The notes beneath the pieces were generated by a model. The model made no database searches and was not told the DNA's origin. It saw nothing but the letters and a program-made list of their open reading frames with translations. This document shows, piece by piece, positions 22,865-33,900 of a stretch of DNA of 64,000 nucleotides. The stretch is from positions 57,608,203 through 57,672,202 of the forward strand of contig OZ020313.1 in assembly GCA_963971305.1 (NCBI GenBank), in the 5' to 3' direction. Every line of letters starts with the position of its first letter. Position 1 is the stretch's first letter. A program made the position numbers and the translations under genes. This stretch comes from Arcuatula senhousia. Taxonomy: Eukaryota > Mollusca > Bivalvia > Mytilida > Mytilidae.

Positions 22865-22975
22865 AAGTAATAGTTATCACATTCAGTAAGATAACCCCGT
22901 CCGGCCTCCGGTCGTCGGGGTCGTCGGGGTGATCTTTTACTGACATATTGCGTCCTCATGTACTAACTATTACTT
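22865..22975. repeat. ~110-bp imperfect palindrome with GC-rich centre
   Basis: The arms are AAGTAATAGTTA and TAACTATTACTT, with inner arms TCAGTAAGATAACCCCG and CGGGGTGATCTTTTACTGA. The centre repeats GTCGTCGGGG. The structure is that of a small foldback element or a long hairpin. Confidence 0.65.
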
Positions 22976-23572
22976 AAACCGTTAAAAAATATATAATTTC
23001 TTTTTTTTTGCACTTCCTAAAACATACCTTATCAAATCATTTTATTTGCTAAAGTAAAATCAATACCCAGATTTGCACTCAATGATATTTCATAAGGCCT
23101 ACATATACCTTTAAGTAAACGGAAAGTACCGTTAGCATTTCCAGCTCACCGCTGTGTTATTCTTTAAACACAGAACTTATTGTATATATGTTATAATGTT
23201 GTAACGATGTTTTGAATTGTAGTTTATGCTTGAAAACGCAGTAGACTCTTTTGATCTGTTGAAAAACTCACTCATCTGTTGCACACTTAAATCATCTTTT
23301 TCACAAACATAAGTTCAATTGAAAATAGGTTATGAAAAATAAACGTAGCTCAATGTATTGTCCGGAACTTTGTTGTTATTCTTATTTCCAAATATGCGTA
23401 TAGATCTTAAAAACAAAGCTTATCTAAACATATTAAGAATCATGTTTTAAGAACTAACTACTAAAAATCGTATGAAATATCTGGCCCTGTATTGGCCTTG
23501 ATATTTTCTTAAAACGAATAGAAAACAGCTTGTTACTCTAAATCAGATTTCTGTACTGTTTGCACAGTAACA
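22976..23572. other. Non-coding interval
   Basis: Nothing recognised. Confidence 0.5.
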
Positions 23573-23705
23573 GCTGAAGTACCACAGGATTCCGCCCTTG
23601 CTTTTCATTATGTTTATTATATCAATAATTTAACTGACAATTTGGGGAATATCGCACAGCTGTTTGCAGATGACACATCCCTGCAATCTGCTGTGATAAA
23701 AAAGA
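23573..23705 (+). pseudogene. LINE reverse transcriptase fragment (B motif to catalytic box)
   Basis: Translation gives VPQDSALAFHYVYYINNLTD, then NLGNIAQLFADDTSLQSAV. This matches the VPQGS-LGPLLF-IFIND...LFADDTS signature of non-LTR reverse transcriptases, with the glycine and leucines degraded. The fragment is short, and a Penelope-like tail follows within about 30 bases. Confidence 0.75.
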
Positions 23706-23732
23706 CAGAATAAGTGATGACTTGATTGATCT

Positions 23733-23815
23733 TTTGTTTTTATGTTTTGTGTTTCTTTGTGCTATTTTTTGTTGTTGCCCTTTCGGACTTTTGACACTTG
23801 AATGGCCCATCTAGG
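23733..23815 (+). mobile_element. Penelope-like 3' tail, subtype A fragment
   Basis: It shows 'ttttgtgtttctttgtgcta', 'ttgttgccctttcggac' and 'ttttgacacttgaatggccc'. Placed between two parts of a LINE remnant, it is probably inserted into it. Confidence 0.65.
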
Positions 23816-23904
23816 AAAATTGAGAGATTAGAAAAATTCTAAGAAGTTGGAAGCTGCCAGAATTTAAAATGGTTTAATAAATTTGCTAGTACAGATGCTC
23901 CTTA

Positions 23905-24080
23905 CCATAAAAACTGGCTGGGGTACTTTTAATGACAGACGTAAAAAAATGAGTATCTTTCATAAAATACACAATAGGATCTGTCCTAAATATCAAAGTA
24001 ATTGCCACCTTTGGTCTCGGATGATTCTAGGTAAATCTACAAACCAATCAAGAAAAAATAAAGTTCCAGTTCGATATTGA
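23905..24080 (+). pseudogene. LINE ORF2 C-terminal fragment
   Basis: The frame TGWGTFNDRRKKMSIFHKIH, then NRICPKYQSN, corresponds to the 'W.L..RR...L.L.YKI.N...P.YL' region downstream of the RT domain in LINE ORF2. With the 23,573 fragment it marks a mostly deleted LINE copy. Confidence 0.6.
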
Positions 24081-24439
24081 CTGAATGCTCAAGCAAAACC
24101 ATTTGTATTTATTCCGTTTTCAGTATCCCTCTAAATTAACCTTGCAATCTCTGTAAGGTATTCTCTAATATTTGAAATTTTAAATTGAATCTTAACTTGA
24201 GGCTCCCAGGAGGTTGCATCGCTCAGCTGGTTTTATATAATACTTATAAGCTAAATTCACAAAGGTCTGTTGAACTGCAAAATGGTCATGTAAACGTTCT
24301 CAAGGAAACAACCCCTAAAAGAAAAGGTCTTTCAACTTTGACACGCTATATAATTTGTAAACTCTTATATGACTAACCATATGCAACTTATTTTTTTTCA
24401 AATATCATATATAGTTTTTAAGATCTGTGGCTACATAGG
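24081..24439. other. Non-coding interval
   Basis: Nothing recognised. Confidence 0.5.
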
Positions 24440-25190
24440 TGAAAAATTTGAAAAAAAGGTCAATAACTCTTCTTTAAAATAATATAGCTGGTAGATCTAA
24501 AAAAAACCTGATCAATTTTGTCTTTAAAAAAAAATTATAAGATTAATCATTTTTTAGATATTTACAAAACACTACTATTTACCACAACGTTCTATTTATA
24601 GTCATGGAAGCCGCATAATTTTGTAAAGGACATGATATAAAACAATTCTCCCAAGTGTGTGTACATTTTCCCAATGGTTTGGAGAAGAATTTTGAAACAT
24701 TGAACAAAAAGCTGTGACAATGATAAATTATTATGTTCTATGGGGTATATCTTTGTACGCAACACCATTTATCATATCTTATTATCGTATATCTTTAAAG
24801 GAACAGTCTAACGATTTGTATTTTTCCTGATATATATGTTGAACCATATGCAATATAAAATTTTCAAATATCTTGTGTAATGTTCAAGGTATTGGACTAA
24901 AAAGTAAAACATTTGCAAAAAATCAAGAAAATAGGCAATAACTCCTACATGAGTACTTGGGTCTTCTTAAAAATTTCAGGGAAAGTAGATCTTGAGATGT
25001 TAATTTCCTTAATTTAACCAAAATCTTGATATCCGCAACCATTTTTGAATTACTAGTAAAGACTGCAATTCGCCCTTCTATTTTTAGCCATAGCGGTGAT
25101 GTTTTTTTGGTAGAGGACATAATATAGAACAAGGCTACCAAATATGTTTACATTTTGCCAAGTGGTTTCAAAGAAAAAGATTTTTAAAAG
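24440..25190 (+). repeat. Two diverged direct copies of a ~270-bp repeat
   Basis: 24,440-24,710 and 24,915-25,190 are collinear. Both contain 'ggtcaataactc/ggcaataactcc', a 'gtagatct' word, a 'gg--a-gc--cat--t' block, 'gagga/aaggacat-atata-aa' and 'acattttgcc/acattttccc-a-tggttt'. No coding content. The second copy is followed by GGACGGACGACGGACGA. Confidence 0.55.
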
Positions 25191-25929
25191 TTGGACATTA
25201 GAAGGACGGACGACGGACGACCCATTCGGATGAAAATCGCACGTGCATTTGTTGGGCTGCATATGATGTATCAATTTTTCCTTGAGTATCCTATATTGAA
25301 ATCGAAATTTGAATATTAATTTTGATTTCAAATTTTGAATATCAAACCTACATGTATTCTTTTTATTTGGAAACTATTGAGGTAAATTCTGCTTTTTCTG
25401 AATAATTCAAATCGTATATAAGCCGATCCAATAGATTTCCAACATGTCAATAGAGTTACTACCACCACAAAAATGTCAAACTACTTATGTACAGCGCATG
25501 TAGTCAAATGTATGCATTGTATATTCGTAGAGAGGGCAATCAATGAGTTGGTATAACTTTATATTATAATTCACATAAGTGTCATAAATTTTGATTGGCT
25601 AAACATGAGGGTGATATTTTGATATAACACTCCTCTATTTCTGACTGTACAATGACGTCATTTCATTAACTGAAAGTAAAGGTATCAGTATGATACAACA
25701 CATGCTACCTGCGTACAGGGATGATATATTTACTTCGTGTGATATTCTGGCGTAACACCCTCTACAACAGACAGTATGTGTATATGTAAAAAGGACAAGG
25801 ACGTGCAACAAGAACAACATGATTTAAAGTGCTCCAATATAAATAGGGATTTGATGGATATGAATGTGTAATATACAACATGTTTTACTGCTGTAGTTAA
25901 GATATGTGAAAATCTACATTTTGCCACAA
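25191..25929. other. Non-coding interval, possibly including LINE 5' UTR
   Basis: No gene recognised. The 5' end of the LINE that starts coding at 25,971 may lie in this interval; I cannot place it from one copy. Confidence 0.45.
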
Positions 25930-25970
25930 GAAACTTTTCTAAATTAGTTATTTGAAGCTATAAAAACAGT

Positions 25971-27134
25971 TTGTTTACAATCACAAGGGTCGGAAAGTGT
26001 GTGATCAATATGGCCGCCTCCATGGACAAAAAAGATCAACTAGCTGATATGTCCCAGTCCCTCTCTCAGCCCAACCCAACTACTCCGTCAATACTAGGAA
26101 CTACAGGTGGCAATAAGAGACCTAACCCTACTAGTCCTGATTTATTTCCAAGCTCTCAACCACTAACTCTGAGACCACTCAAACGTCGCAATTCATATGG
26201 TGACCAAAGAGATGTTAAAGCTGTTGCTTCCAAGAAAGCTACAACAACACGAAAGAATTTATCTGACAAAATCCTTGAAGCATTGTCAAGCCCTGAGATA
26301 CTAAATGCAATAATCCCAGTTCTTGCTGACAAAATTTCCGAGTCTCTATCTTCCAACATTGAAGTAGAGGTACAAAGGAGGGTATCAGAACAACTCCAAC
26401 CATTAAAAGATCAAGTAGAAGCCCAAGCTCAAACTATAGAGGTTCAAAAACAGAAAATGACACGTCAATTTATTGACATAAACAGTCTACAAACAGCCAC
26501 TCAAGGGCAAATACAAAAAGCTAACCAACAAGCTAAAGATATTGAATACCTCAACAACAAAATTGCAGAGTTAGAGTTCCGTCTAGAAAATCAGGAACAA
26601 TATTCTAGGAGAACCAGTCTCCGATTTCATAATATTAGTGTTCCAATTGACGAGAGGGGTAGAATCCAACATCCAGTGGACACAGATCAACTAGTTTTGA
26701 ACATTATAAATAACAAACTTCAGCTAAAGAACATTACTATAAACGATATTGGAAGATCGCATGTCATTGGAAAGGTCCACAACGGCAAGTCGCAAGTTAT
26801 AGTTCGTTTCTTGTCATATCGCACAAGAAAAATGGTTTACACTTCCAAAAAACAACTCAAAGGTGACAGAGATGGCCATTACATTACAGAAAATCTGACC
26901 AAGCACAGAACTATGCTGGTACAAAAGCTCTCCAAAATGAAATATGACAATGAAATAGACTCCTATTGGACTTTTGATGGCCGCATTTTTGCTAAGAGAA
27001 CATCATCAAGCCGTAAAATGATAATAAAAGACTTTTTTGACATCAACGACCTTCGCAACTCGGTGGATCCAAGATCAGACCAAAGACCATCCTCCATCGC
27101 CGACGATGCCGATCTCCATGAACTTGTGGGTTAA
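25971..27134 (+). CDS. LINE ORF1: coiled-coil RNA-binding protein
   Basis: 387 codons, or 374 if the second ATG (26,010, with the better context AATATGGCC) is used. Residues 1-100 are low-complexity and Pro/Ser-rich with basic patches (LRPLKRRNS). About 133-212 is a strongly helical, Gln- and Glu-rich segment likely to form a coiled coil. About 213-310 looks like an RRM-type domain (YSRRTSLRFHNI, then SQVIVRFLSYRTRKMVY). A basic C-terminal domain follows (HYITENLTKHRTMLVQKLS, then FDGRIFAKRT). This is the layout of L1-type ORF1 proteins, which trimerise and coat the element RNA in the cytoplasm. Family assignment is from organisation, since ORF1 sequences diverge fast. It lies 1.2 kb upstream of ORF2 on the same strand. 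Confidence 0.8.
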   Translation: MFTITRVGKCVINMAASMDKKDQLADMSQSLSQPNPTTPSILGTTGGNKRPNPTSPDLFPSSQPLTLRPLKRRNSYGDQRDVKAVASKKATTTRKNLSDKILEALSSPEILNAIIPVLADKISESLSSNIEVEVQRRVSEQLQPLKDQVEAQAQTIEVQKQKMTRQFIDINSLQTATQGQIQKANQQAKDIEYLNNKIAELEFRLENQEQYSRRTSLRFHNISVPIDERGRIQHPVDTDQLVLNIINNKLQLKNITINDIGRSHVIGKVHNGKSQVIVRFLSYRTRKMVYTSKKQLKGDRDGHYITENLTKHRTMLVQKLSKMKYDNEIDSYWTFDGRIFAKRTSSSRKMIIKDFFDINDLRNSVDPRSDQRPSSIADDADLHELVG

Positions 27135-28352
27135 CCTCTTCATGCCTTAACTGTTGAACTTGTATACTTCATTTATTCATTCACTGTTATATTACTATTA
27201 CTAGTAACTATTTTTAGGTTTTCATAAACTGTGGTTAAAAATATCAAATGTCGACCAAATATTTTTTTTTTTAATTTTGATACCAAAATTATTTTTCCAA
27301 ACACATTAGAGTTCATTCTACTTTTTTTTTGAACAATTAAAGATTGAAAGAAAAATAACTCTATCTTTTTAACAAGTATTATTTTCTGGAAATAAAACCC
27401 TAACTCTCTCAAATCAAAACTACTGAAATTCTATTACCTTTATTTAGGATATTTTCTTTACATTTATTTACTTTCATTAGTTTCCGAATGATTATCAAAA
27501 ATATAAAGATACTTATTTTTAACTGAATACTGTATGTCTATTAAATTTGTAAAATCTGTCCTTAAATAACCTACTATTTGTATTGTAAGATTGTTCATTG
27601 AAGCGCGAAACTATATTGACGATTTCTATTGAGTTTTAAATACCTGTTTACCCTATTTGAATGTTTGAAGTAAGCAAAAATACACGTCGTGCGCTCAAAA
27701 CATGGATAAATAAACTAGACTAAGTCTATATTTTTCACTGTTTCTTCTATACATACCACTACCGCATTTATAAATTTAAACTTTCAAGAATTTAGAAACT
27801 TGTGTTGCTTTTGGTTATGAGTAAACTTATTTATACCAACTTCATGTACCTTATTTCAATGAATAGCTAATTTTGATATAGATTGCTGCTAGACCTGTTA
27901 AACTACAACACATGCTCGGAGCCTCTGTTGCTGTAGTTTACCAGACCTATCAATCTATACAAAAATACAAAAGATACATGCATTTACCCAAACAAGAAAG
28001 AAACGACACCCCACTTTACAGTTTTGTACGCGTGTATTTGTGCTTAATTCATGAATAATTACATTGTACATTTGATGCCAGTGTATTGTCTATTATGAAG
28101 CACTGTGGATATTATGGTATATTATTTATTTGAATATTTCCATTGAATCCCTTCCCTTCATTTCCTGAAATTCTATGTTCCATGCGGAGAAATTTCTTCT
28201 CCTTTTTGTTTTTATATTGTATATACATGTTTCCTGCTATCCCCCTATTGTTTGTCGTGAAAGTGCTGACTTTGTCATAACTATCTACATCAAATCCGGT
28301 TTGATTGACTTATGGTCCATCTTAAACTCAAAGTTCTCTATCTTTTCACTTT
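27135..28352 (+). other. Inter-ORF spacer of the LINE
   Basis: A 1.2-kb AT-rich spacer without a sustained reading frame. It contains a 79-base hairpin-forming stretch (27,879-27,957). A spacer this long makes translation of ORF2 by simple read-through unlikely; the mechanism is not visible. Confidence 0.7.
27879..27957. repeat. Imperfect hairpin between LINE ORF1 and ORF2
   Basis: The arms begin TAGATTG and end CAATCTA. The inner stem pairs AAACTACA (27,900-27,907) with TGTAGTTT (27,932-27,939). The intervening AGACCTG/CAGACCT words also pair approximately. It could be RNA structure or a small inserted foldback element. Confidence 0.55.
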
Positions 28353-31300
28353 TTGAAAATGGATAGTGATCTACAAAGATACAGGGCGGCCATAGGTCAA
28401 TTTAACTGTATAAAATCTAAACAAAAAGGATTTCTTAAGCGAAAGAATGATTCATTTTCAGACATCTTAAATGTAAATATAAAATGTTGCTTACTACTAG
28501 TTTTGGCACTTACCGTTCTTCAATCAACTTCTCCTCAAATTGATATTGTTTTTCTGCTGTTTGTGCTTCATTTCATCCTTCTCATTGGAAATGTAGAACA
28601 AAATCCAGGTCCAATACTCGCAGAACGGAACAATGAAAGATATATATCCATTTGTAATTTTAACATACGTAGTATTAGAAGAAAACTCGATTTTGTGAAC
28701 AATGTCTTAGAAGAATTTGATATTTTAGTTTTCACAGAAACGCACTTATCTCAAAATATTCCTAACGAAGATATACTTTTAGACAACTTTTCAAACAATA
28801 TTATCCGCAAAGATCGTAACAGTTTTGGTGGCGGCATTCTTATTTATTGCAAAGACGATTTGTACATAAAACGCATCCAAGAACTTGAAAATAATACTGA
28901 CGAAACACTGTGGGTCGAAATATACGGCCGAGGTGTAAAAATCATACTTTATGCGGCCTATAAACCTCCATCAACTGATACTGAATTATTCCTCACACGT
29001 TTAAACCATGCAATTGGCCTAAGCTATCAATTAGGTGACAATCTCGTGGTCACGGGCGATCTGAATTGTGACCTTCTTGAAACTAACAATAAGCTTCAAG
29101 ATACAATTAATCTTTTCAATCTACGAAATATTATATCCAAGCCGACAAGAGTCACTGATAGATCGAGTTCACTTCTTGACCCAATTATAATTAGTGAAAC
29201 TCTTTCGTATAGTTTCACAGATGTAATTGATGTACCACCTGACGTGTCCGATCATAAAGCATCTATTACTTTTATTGATTGTCCGAATAAGGTCAAGGGT
29301 ACTTTTAAACGTGACGTATGGTTATATGATAAGATAGACAAACAGAAGTTTGAAACCTTACTTGAAAATACTGATTGGAATGAGTTATTACCTGCAGATA
29401 TGGATGTTGATGAAATGTGCAGATCATTTACTGAAATATTTCTAAATATTGCAAAAGAAAGCATACCGACCAAGACTGTTACTGTTTGGAAGCGCGATAA
29501 ACCATGGTTTAGTAATGAATTGAGACGCGAAATTCGAAAGAGGGACCGACTAAGAAAAATTGCTCTACAATCCAAAAATGATAGGGATGTGGCGAGGTAC
29601 AAACAGCAGAGAAATAGGGTAAATAATCTTATAAAGGTAGCAAAAGAAAAATTCGAAGAAAACCTAGATAATATAATACTCGAAAGCGCTTCTACGCCTA
29701 AAACTTATTGGAAAATTATGAAGATGTTATTAAAATCAAACAAAGGATTATCTGACATTCCTCCTCTTAAAGATAACTCTATAGACCCTAATTCTGATAA
29801 TTATGTTTATGACGAAGAACACAAATGTGACTTATTAAACAAATATTTTTCATCCATCTCTCAAGCTGAGGATGTAAATCAACTACCCCCAGAATTTCCA
29901 GAAAGATCAGACAGCTATATTGATAGTATTCAAGTAGAGCAAAGTGAGATAATAGATATAATAAAAATTTTAAAACCAAAAAAAAAGGCATCTGGCCCAG
30001 ATATAATTAGTCATAAAATGTTAAAAATAAGTCCATCGAAGATAGCTGTTCCATTGCAAATATTATTTAATAAATCACTACAACAATGCCAGTTCCCAAA
30101 TGATTGGAAAATTGCCAATGTTGTTCCTATTTTTAAAAAAGGGGATAGTTCTTTGCCGTCTAACTACCGACCAATATCATTAATAAGCTGCGTTGGAAAG
30201 GTATTAGAAAGAGTTGTTTATAAACATGTCTACAATCATCTAGTCGCAAACAATCTTATTTATGAATACCAGTCTGGGTTTTTACCAAAGTACTCAACTG
30301 TTCACCAATTACTTGAAATGTACAACTGTATTTTGAATTCCTTGGAGAAGAAAGAAAGCAACTGTTTTGTGTTTTGTGACTTCTCCAAGGCATTTGATAA
30401 AGTATGGCATAATGGTCTTTTGAAGAAAATCCAGGCATATGGTATTAAAAACGATCTTTATCATTGGTTTGAAAGTTACCTAAATTTTCGAAAACAGAGA
30501 GTTATATTAAATTCGACAAAGTTTTCTTTGTGCAATACGACTGCAGGTGTACCACAAGGATCTGTTCTGGGACCTTTATTATTTATAATCTATATAAATG
30601 ATATTGCTCTAAGACTTACTTCTTTGTGTAGATTATTTGCTGATGACACATCTTTTAACTATTCTCATCACGATCAAGAACAAATAAAAACTGTTATTGA
30701 TCATGATTTGAGAGAGTTGGATGATTGGTCAAGGAAATGGCTTATGTCCTTTAACCCTGACAAAACTGATATTGTATTTTTTTCCAATTTGGAAAACAAT
30801 GACATCTCTTTTACACTTAATGGCGTGTCGATTCCTATATCTAGTTGTCATAAACACCTAGGACTTACTTTTAGTAGTGATGCCAAGTGGAACACCCATG
30901 TTCAAAATATCATTTCTAGTGTAACTAAACATCTGAACGTACTAAGAAGATTGAAATATCAGCTTAGTCGTGATAATTTAGAAAAACTATATCTTGTATT
31001 TATTAGACCATTGTTTGAATATGCATCCGAAGTCTGGGACAACTGTGGCGTCGGTAATGTCTCCAAACTTGAGCAACTACACATGGAAGCTGCTCGTATT
31101 GTAACTGGACTGCCTTTGTTTACCAAACTAGAGACATTGTATAATGAAATAGGTTGGGAAACATTGGCTGATAGAAGACTCAAACGACGTCTTAATTTAT
31201 TTTATAAAATACAAAACCATGACACCCCTAACTATTTGAATAATCTCATTCCTCCGAAAGTTCAAAGTCTAAGTGCTTATCCTCTACGTAATGGTGAAGA

Positions 31301-31805
31301 TATAGTACTTCCTTTTTGTAGACTATCAGTAACAAACAACTCTTTCATTCCAAATACTATTAGACATTGGAACAGCCTTGACATTTCTATTCGAAAATCA
31401 CCTACTATAGGAGCTTTCAAGAATGCTTTAACTTCGTCGGGATTGACTAACGGTGTTGTGCCAAGACACTATTCTTATGGCCCACGGAAGTTTAAAATTA
31501 TCCTCACTCAGTTAAGATGTTCCGCTTCGTTCCTAAACAAAGACTTGCATAAAGCAAATCTTGTACCAAATCCATCTTGTAGATGTGGATTTCCAATAGA
31601 AGATGCGAATCATTATTTTTTAGTGTGCCCTCTATACCGTCACCATAGAACTCAACTTTTGAATAAATTAAACTGGCTTCCAAATCCTACAAGTGTTGCA
31701 ATACTAACGCATGGCGATTTGAATCTTTCTTACGACGAAAATATTCTTATATTCAAAGAAGTTTTCGACTTCATTAAGAGATCTGAACGCTTCAATATAA
31801 CTTAA
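28353..31805 (+). CDS. LINE ORF2: 2A-like leader, AP endonuclease, reverse transcriptase
   Basis: 1,150 codons, uninterrupted. Residues 44-78 are strongly hydrophobic and lead into a 2A-like motif GNVEQNPGP at 79-87. The endonuclease domain (about 97-310) shows CNFNIRSI, TETH with E129, GDLNCD at 235-240 and SDH at 299-301. The RT shows NYRPISLIS near 604-612, CDFSKAFDKVW with D676, AGVPQGSVLGPLLF at 731-744 and the FADD box at 762-765. A C-terminal C-x-C-x8-H-x4-C knuckle (C1076, C1078, H1087, C1092) precedes the end. It nicks target DNA and copies the element RNA there by target-primed reverse transcription. The full set of catalytic residues suggests it could be functional. The N-terminal methionine is the first of the frame; a nearby second ATG lies two codons later. 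Confidence 0.92.
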   Translation: MKMDSDLQRYRAAIGQFNCIKSKQKGFLKRKNDSFSDILNVNIKCCLLLVLALTVLQSTSPQIDIVFLLFVLHFILLIGNVEQNPGPILAERNNERYISICNFNIRSIRRKLDFVNNVLEEFDILVFTETHLSQNIPNEDILLDNFSNNIIRKDRNSFGGGILIYCKDDLYIKRIQELENNTDETLWVEIYGRGVKIILYAAYKPPSTDTELFLTRLNHAIGLSYQLGDNLVVTGDLNCDLLETNNKLQDTINLFNLRNIISKPTRVTDRSSSLLDPIIISETLSYSFTDVIDVPPDVSDHKASITFIDCPNKVKGTFKRDVWLYDKIDKQKFETLLENTDWNELLPADMDVDEMCRSFTEIFLNIAKESIPTKTVTVWKRDKPWFSNELRREIRKRDRLRKIALQSKNDRDVARYKQQRNRVNNLIKVAKEKFEENLDNIILESASTPKTYWKIMKMLLKSNKGLSDIPPLKDNSIDPNSDNYVYDEEHKCDLLNKYFSSISQAEDVNQLPPEFPERSDSYIDSIQVEQSEIIDIIKILKPKKKASGPDIISHKMLKISPSKIAVPLQILFNKSLQQCQFPNDWKIANVVPIFKKGDSSLPSNYRPISLISCVGKVLERVVYKHVYNHLVANNLIYEYQSGFLPKYSTVHQLLEMYNCILNSLEKKESNCFVFCDFSKAFDKVWHNGLLKKIQAYGIKNDLYHWFESYLNFRKQRVILNSTKFSLCNTTAGVPQGSVLGPLLFIIYINDIALRLTSLCRLFADDTSFNYSHHDQEQIKTVIDHDLRELDDWSRKWLMSFNPDKTDIVFFSNLENNDISFTLNGVSIPISSCHKHLGLTFSSDAKWNTHVQNIISSVTKHLNVLRRLKYQLSRDNLEKLYLVFIRPLFEYASEVWDNCGVGNVSKLEQLHMEAARIVTGLPLFTKLETLYNEIGWETLADRRLKRRLNLFYKIQNHDTPNYLNNLIPPKVQSLSAYPLRNGEDIVLPFCRLSVTNNSFIPNTIRHWNSLDISIRKSPTIGAFKNALTSSGLTNGVVPRHYSYGPRKFKIILTQLRCSASFLNKDLHKANLVPNPSCRCGFPIEDANHYFLVCPLYRHHRTQLLNKLNWLPNPTSVAILTHGDLNLSYDENILIFKEVFDFIKRSERFNIT
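28587..28613 (+). other. 2A-like ribosome-skipping motif in ORF2
   Basis: The codons for GNVEQNPGP lie at residues 79-87 just after a hydrophobic stretch. Family 2A peptides end D-(V/I)-E-x-N-P-G-P; here the D is N. 2A-like motifs are known at the start of ORF2-type proteins in APE-type LINEs of invertebrates. If active, it would release an 86-residue hydrophobic leader from the endonuclease-RT. Confidence 0.7.
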
Positions 31806-32036
31806 ATGCTATCTTTGGTAGACCAACATCCACAAAAGTAAGCACTTTCCTCTTTCCTTTTCCCTCCCCCTTCTAAACCTGTGATTTAACCCCAAAATAT
31901 TATTTAATGCACGTTCTTGTACCTTGTGTTTTGCTGTAATGTATATTTCTGTATTGCGGAGAGGACGTCCTAAGTATGCATTTACTTGTGTCCAATCCAT
32001 TTTGTATAATTTACAAATAAAATATGTTTAAACTAA
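31806..32036 (+). other. LINE 3' UTR
   Basis: It contains AATAAA at 32,016-32,022 and ends with an AAACTAAACTA tail. No further structure recognised. Confidence 0.6.
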
Positions 32037-32330
32037 ACTAATATGTTACACCCATTTGTTTTATTCGCAACAAAATATCATTAAACTAATCAGAAAATGA
32101 TAAGGGGTAATAGGTCAACCAAGTTCAAATCATAGTGCCTGACAAAAATAACTATTCATTTATAGCTTACCTTCGTTACAACCTTTATTAAAATTTCATA
32201 TTACCCAGTCATGTCTTTACCGTTATTACCTACATGTATAGTGTACTCATGAGTGGTCTTGTCTACATCTATGTTGTTTGTTTCATTTTTATCTTCCCCA
32301 TATCTTATTCGCTGTGAGAGGATGCTACTT

Positions 32331-32482
32331 TGGAAGAAGTAGAGGTACCAATGGGGTATCCAAATATCAAAAGTCCGAAAGGGCAGAGACAAAACCAGTA
32401 AACACCAACAAGAACGGGACAAAAACAGACAACATGTAAAACATGGAAACACAAAATAACTGAATATCAATCAACAACGCGA
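32331..32482 (-). mobile_element. Penelope-like 3' tail, subtype A fragment
   Basis: Reverse complement of the last ~150 bases of the tail at 40,167-40,447: 'agaggtaccaatggggtatc', 'aaaagtccgaaagggcagag', 'aacaccaacaagaacgggac', 'aaataactgaatatcaatca'. High similarity suggests a fairly recent copy. Confidence 0.85.
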
Positions 32483-32589
32483 CATTGTATGTGGATGACA
32501 AAGTGCTCTGTAGTTGAAGCAAAAACATTTTACACGTTTTTGGGTATTTGTATTAGATGCCTATTCTGCCAGTCATGTAGAAGACTAAA

Positions 32590-33355
32590 TATGTTTTATT
32601 GCAATATTTCTCAATTCTTTCGACACTGCACAATTAATATGTTAGATATTATTAAAGGGAATTATATTTTTCTACATTTATTGCATTTATTTCCTTAATA
32701 TGAATTGAATAATACATTAGTGTTTTTCTTTTCTTTTCATTTCTATTTCTTATGTTGATTAATGATCGCTTTTATTAAAAAATCCTATTTTATCATTAAA
32801 CTAATGAGGAAATGAAAAGCAAACAACATTTGACACCGTTTTGGGTAATATTATTATTATTTAGTCCATTCAGTCACTCATGTGGTATTCTTTGTTAATT
32901 CAATATCTGATTCAATAAATTTCTTTAGTGATGCATTGCCATGATTTTCAAACTTTTGACGCCTCTAGGATATTATCAATGCCTGTTGTCTTTCAATTCT
33001 TCAGATGTTTTAAGGCTTTGATACATCTTATAATGTACAATTATAACTTTGGGGTGTATCTTTATTGTTTTTATCGACTCAAGAAAAAGATATTTTTACT
33101 GAAGATGATTGCTCGATATATTCTGGCTGAGCTGATAAAAACACCTAATGACCGAATGTAGAATGCGACATGTGTTTTATTGTATTATTTCTTACATTAT
33201 TTCGACACTGCACAAATAATACGTAAGATATTATTATCAGGAATTACATTTTTCCACATTTATTATTTTGAGCTTGAACAATACATATTAAGTGTTTTTT
33301 TCTTTTCATTTCTCTTTCTTTTGTTGGTTAGTGATCGCTTTTTGAAAAAGCACCT
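32590..33355 (+). repeat. Direct duplication of ~200 bp, ~580 bp apart
   Basis: 32,590-32,790 and 33,172-33,355 share 'tttcgacactgcacaa-taat', 'agatattatta', 'tacatttattg/atttattat', 'ttttcttttcatttct' and 'agtgatcgctttt'. No coding content; an old tandem duplication or two copies of one element. Confidence 0.6.
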
Positions 33356-33900
33356 CCCTCATTGTTGGTCTATGTAGCGTGAAAGAAAAGACGAGCTGAC
33401 ACCTACCTTTTGCAGTCATTGTTATTCATGCAAACTCATGAAACTGCCCAATAATTAGTCATAAATGTTACTTAGTCTGTGCAAAAATGTTCCAACACAA
33501 GCCAACAATGCTAGAACAAATCGTTTGTTCATCTCTTACGTTAAAGCTTTACAGAATTGTATCACTTATTTGTTGTAATTTATAGTATAGAGGCAAAATT
33601 TTGTTGGACCTATCTCCATACTGTGTTGTTTTGTAGCAACCATGTTGTATTGTTCTTATCATGTTCTACCTATCACTATGACGAGTGAATATTCAGATCA
33701 AAATTACAACATAAATGCAGCCAAACATTAACTGCGACTTTTGTTGGTAAAAAGTATATAAACCAGTGTAGAGAAAACTTGAATTGTATCAAGCAGCAAT
33801 ATTTTAATGTCTAGAAATTACGAGAAATTACCATACAAGTAACTTTGAAAATAAATTGCGCTGTTATTTAAAGATACGCAAATAAAATAATTAGATGGGC
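33356..33900. other. Non-coding interval
   Basis: Nothing recognised. Confidence 0.5.

Larger units (their letters stand above)
25930..32036 (+). mobile_element. Two-ORF APE-type LINE, apparently intact
   Basis: This is a non-LTR retrotransposon with an ORF1 nucleic-acid-binding protein, a ~1.2-kb spacer, and an ORF2 with apurinic-type endonuclease and reverse transcriptase. Both ORFs are open throughout, so the copy is recent. The 3' UTR ends near an AATAAA (32,016-32,022) and a short AAACTAAACTA tail. The 5' boundary is uncertain. By domain order and motifs it belongs to the broad CR1/L2/Jockey group; the clade is not resolved. Confidence 0.85.
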
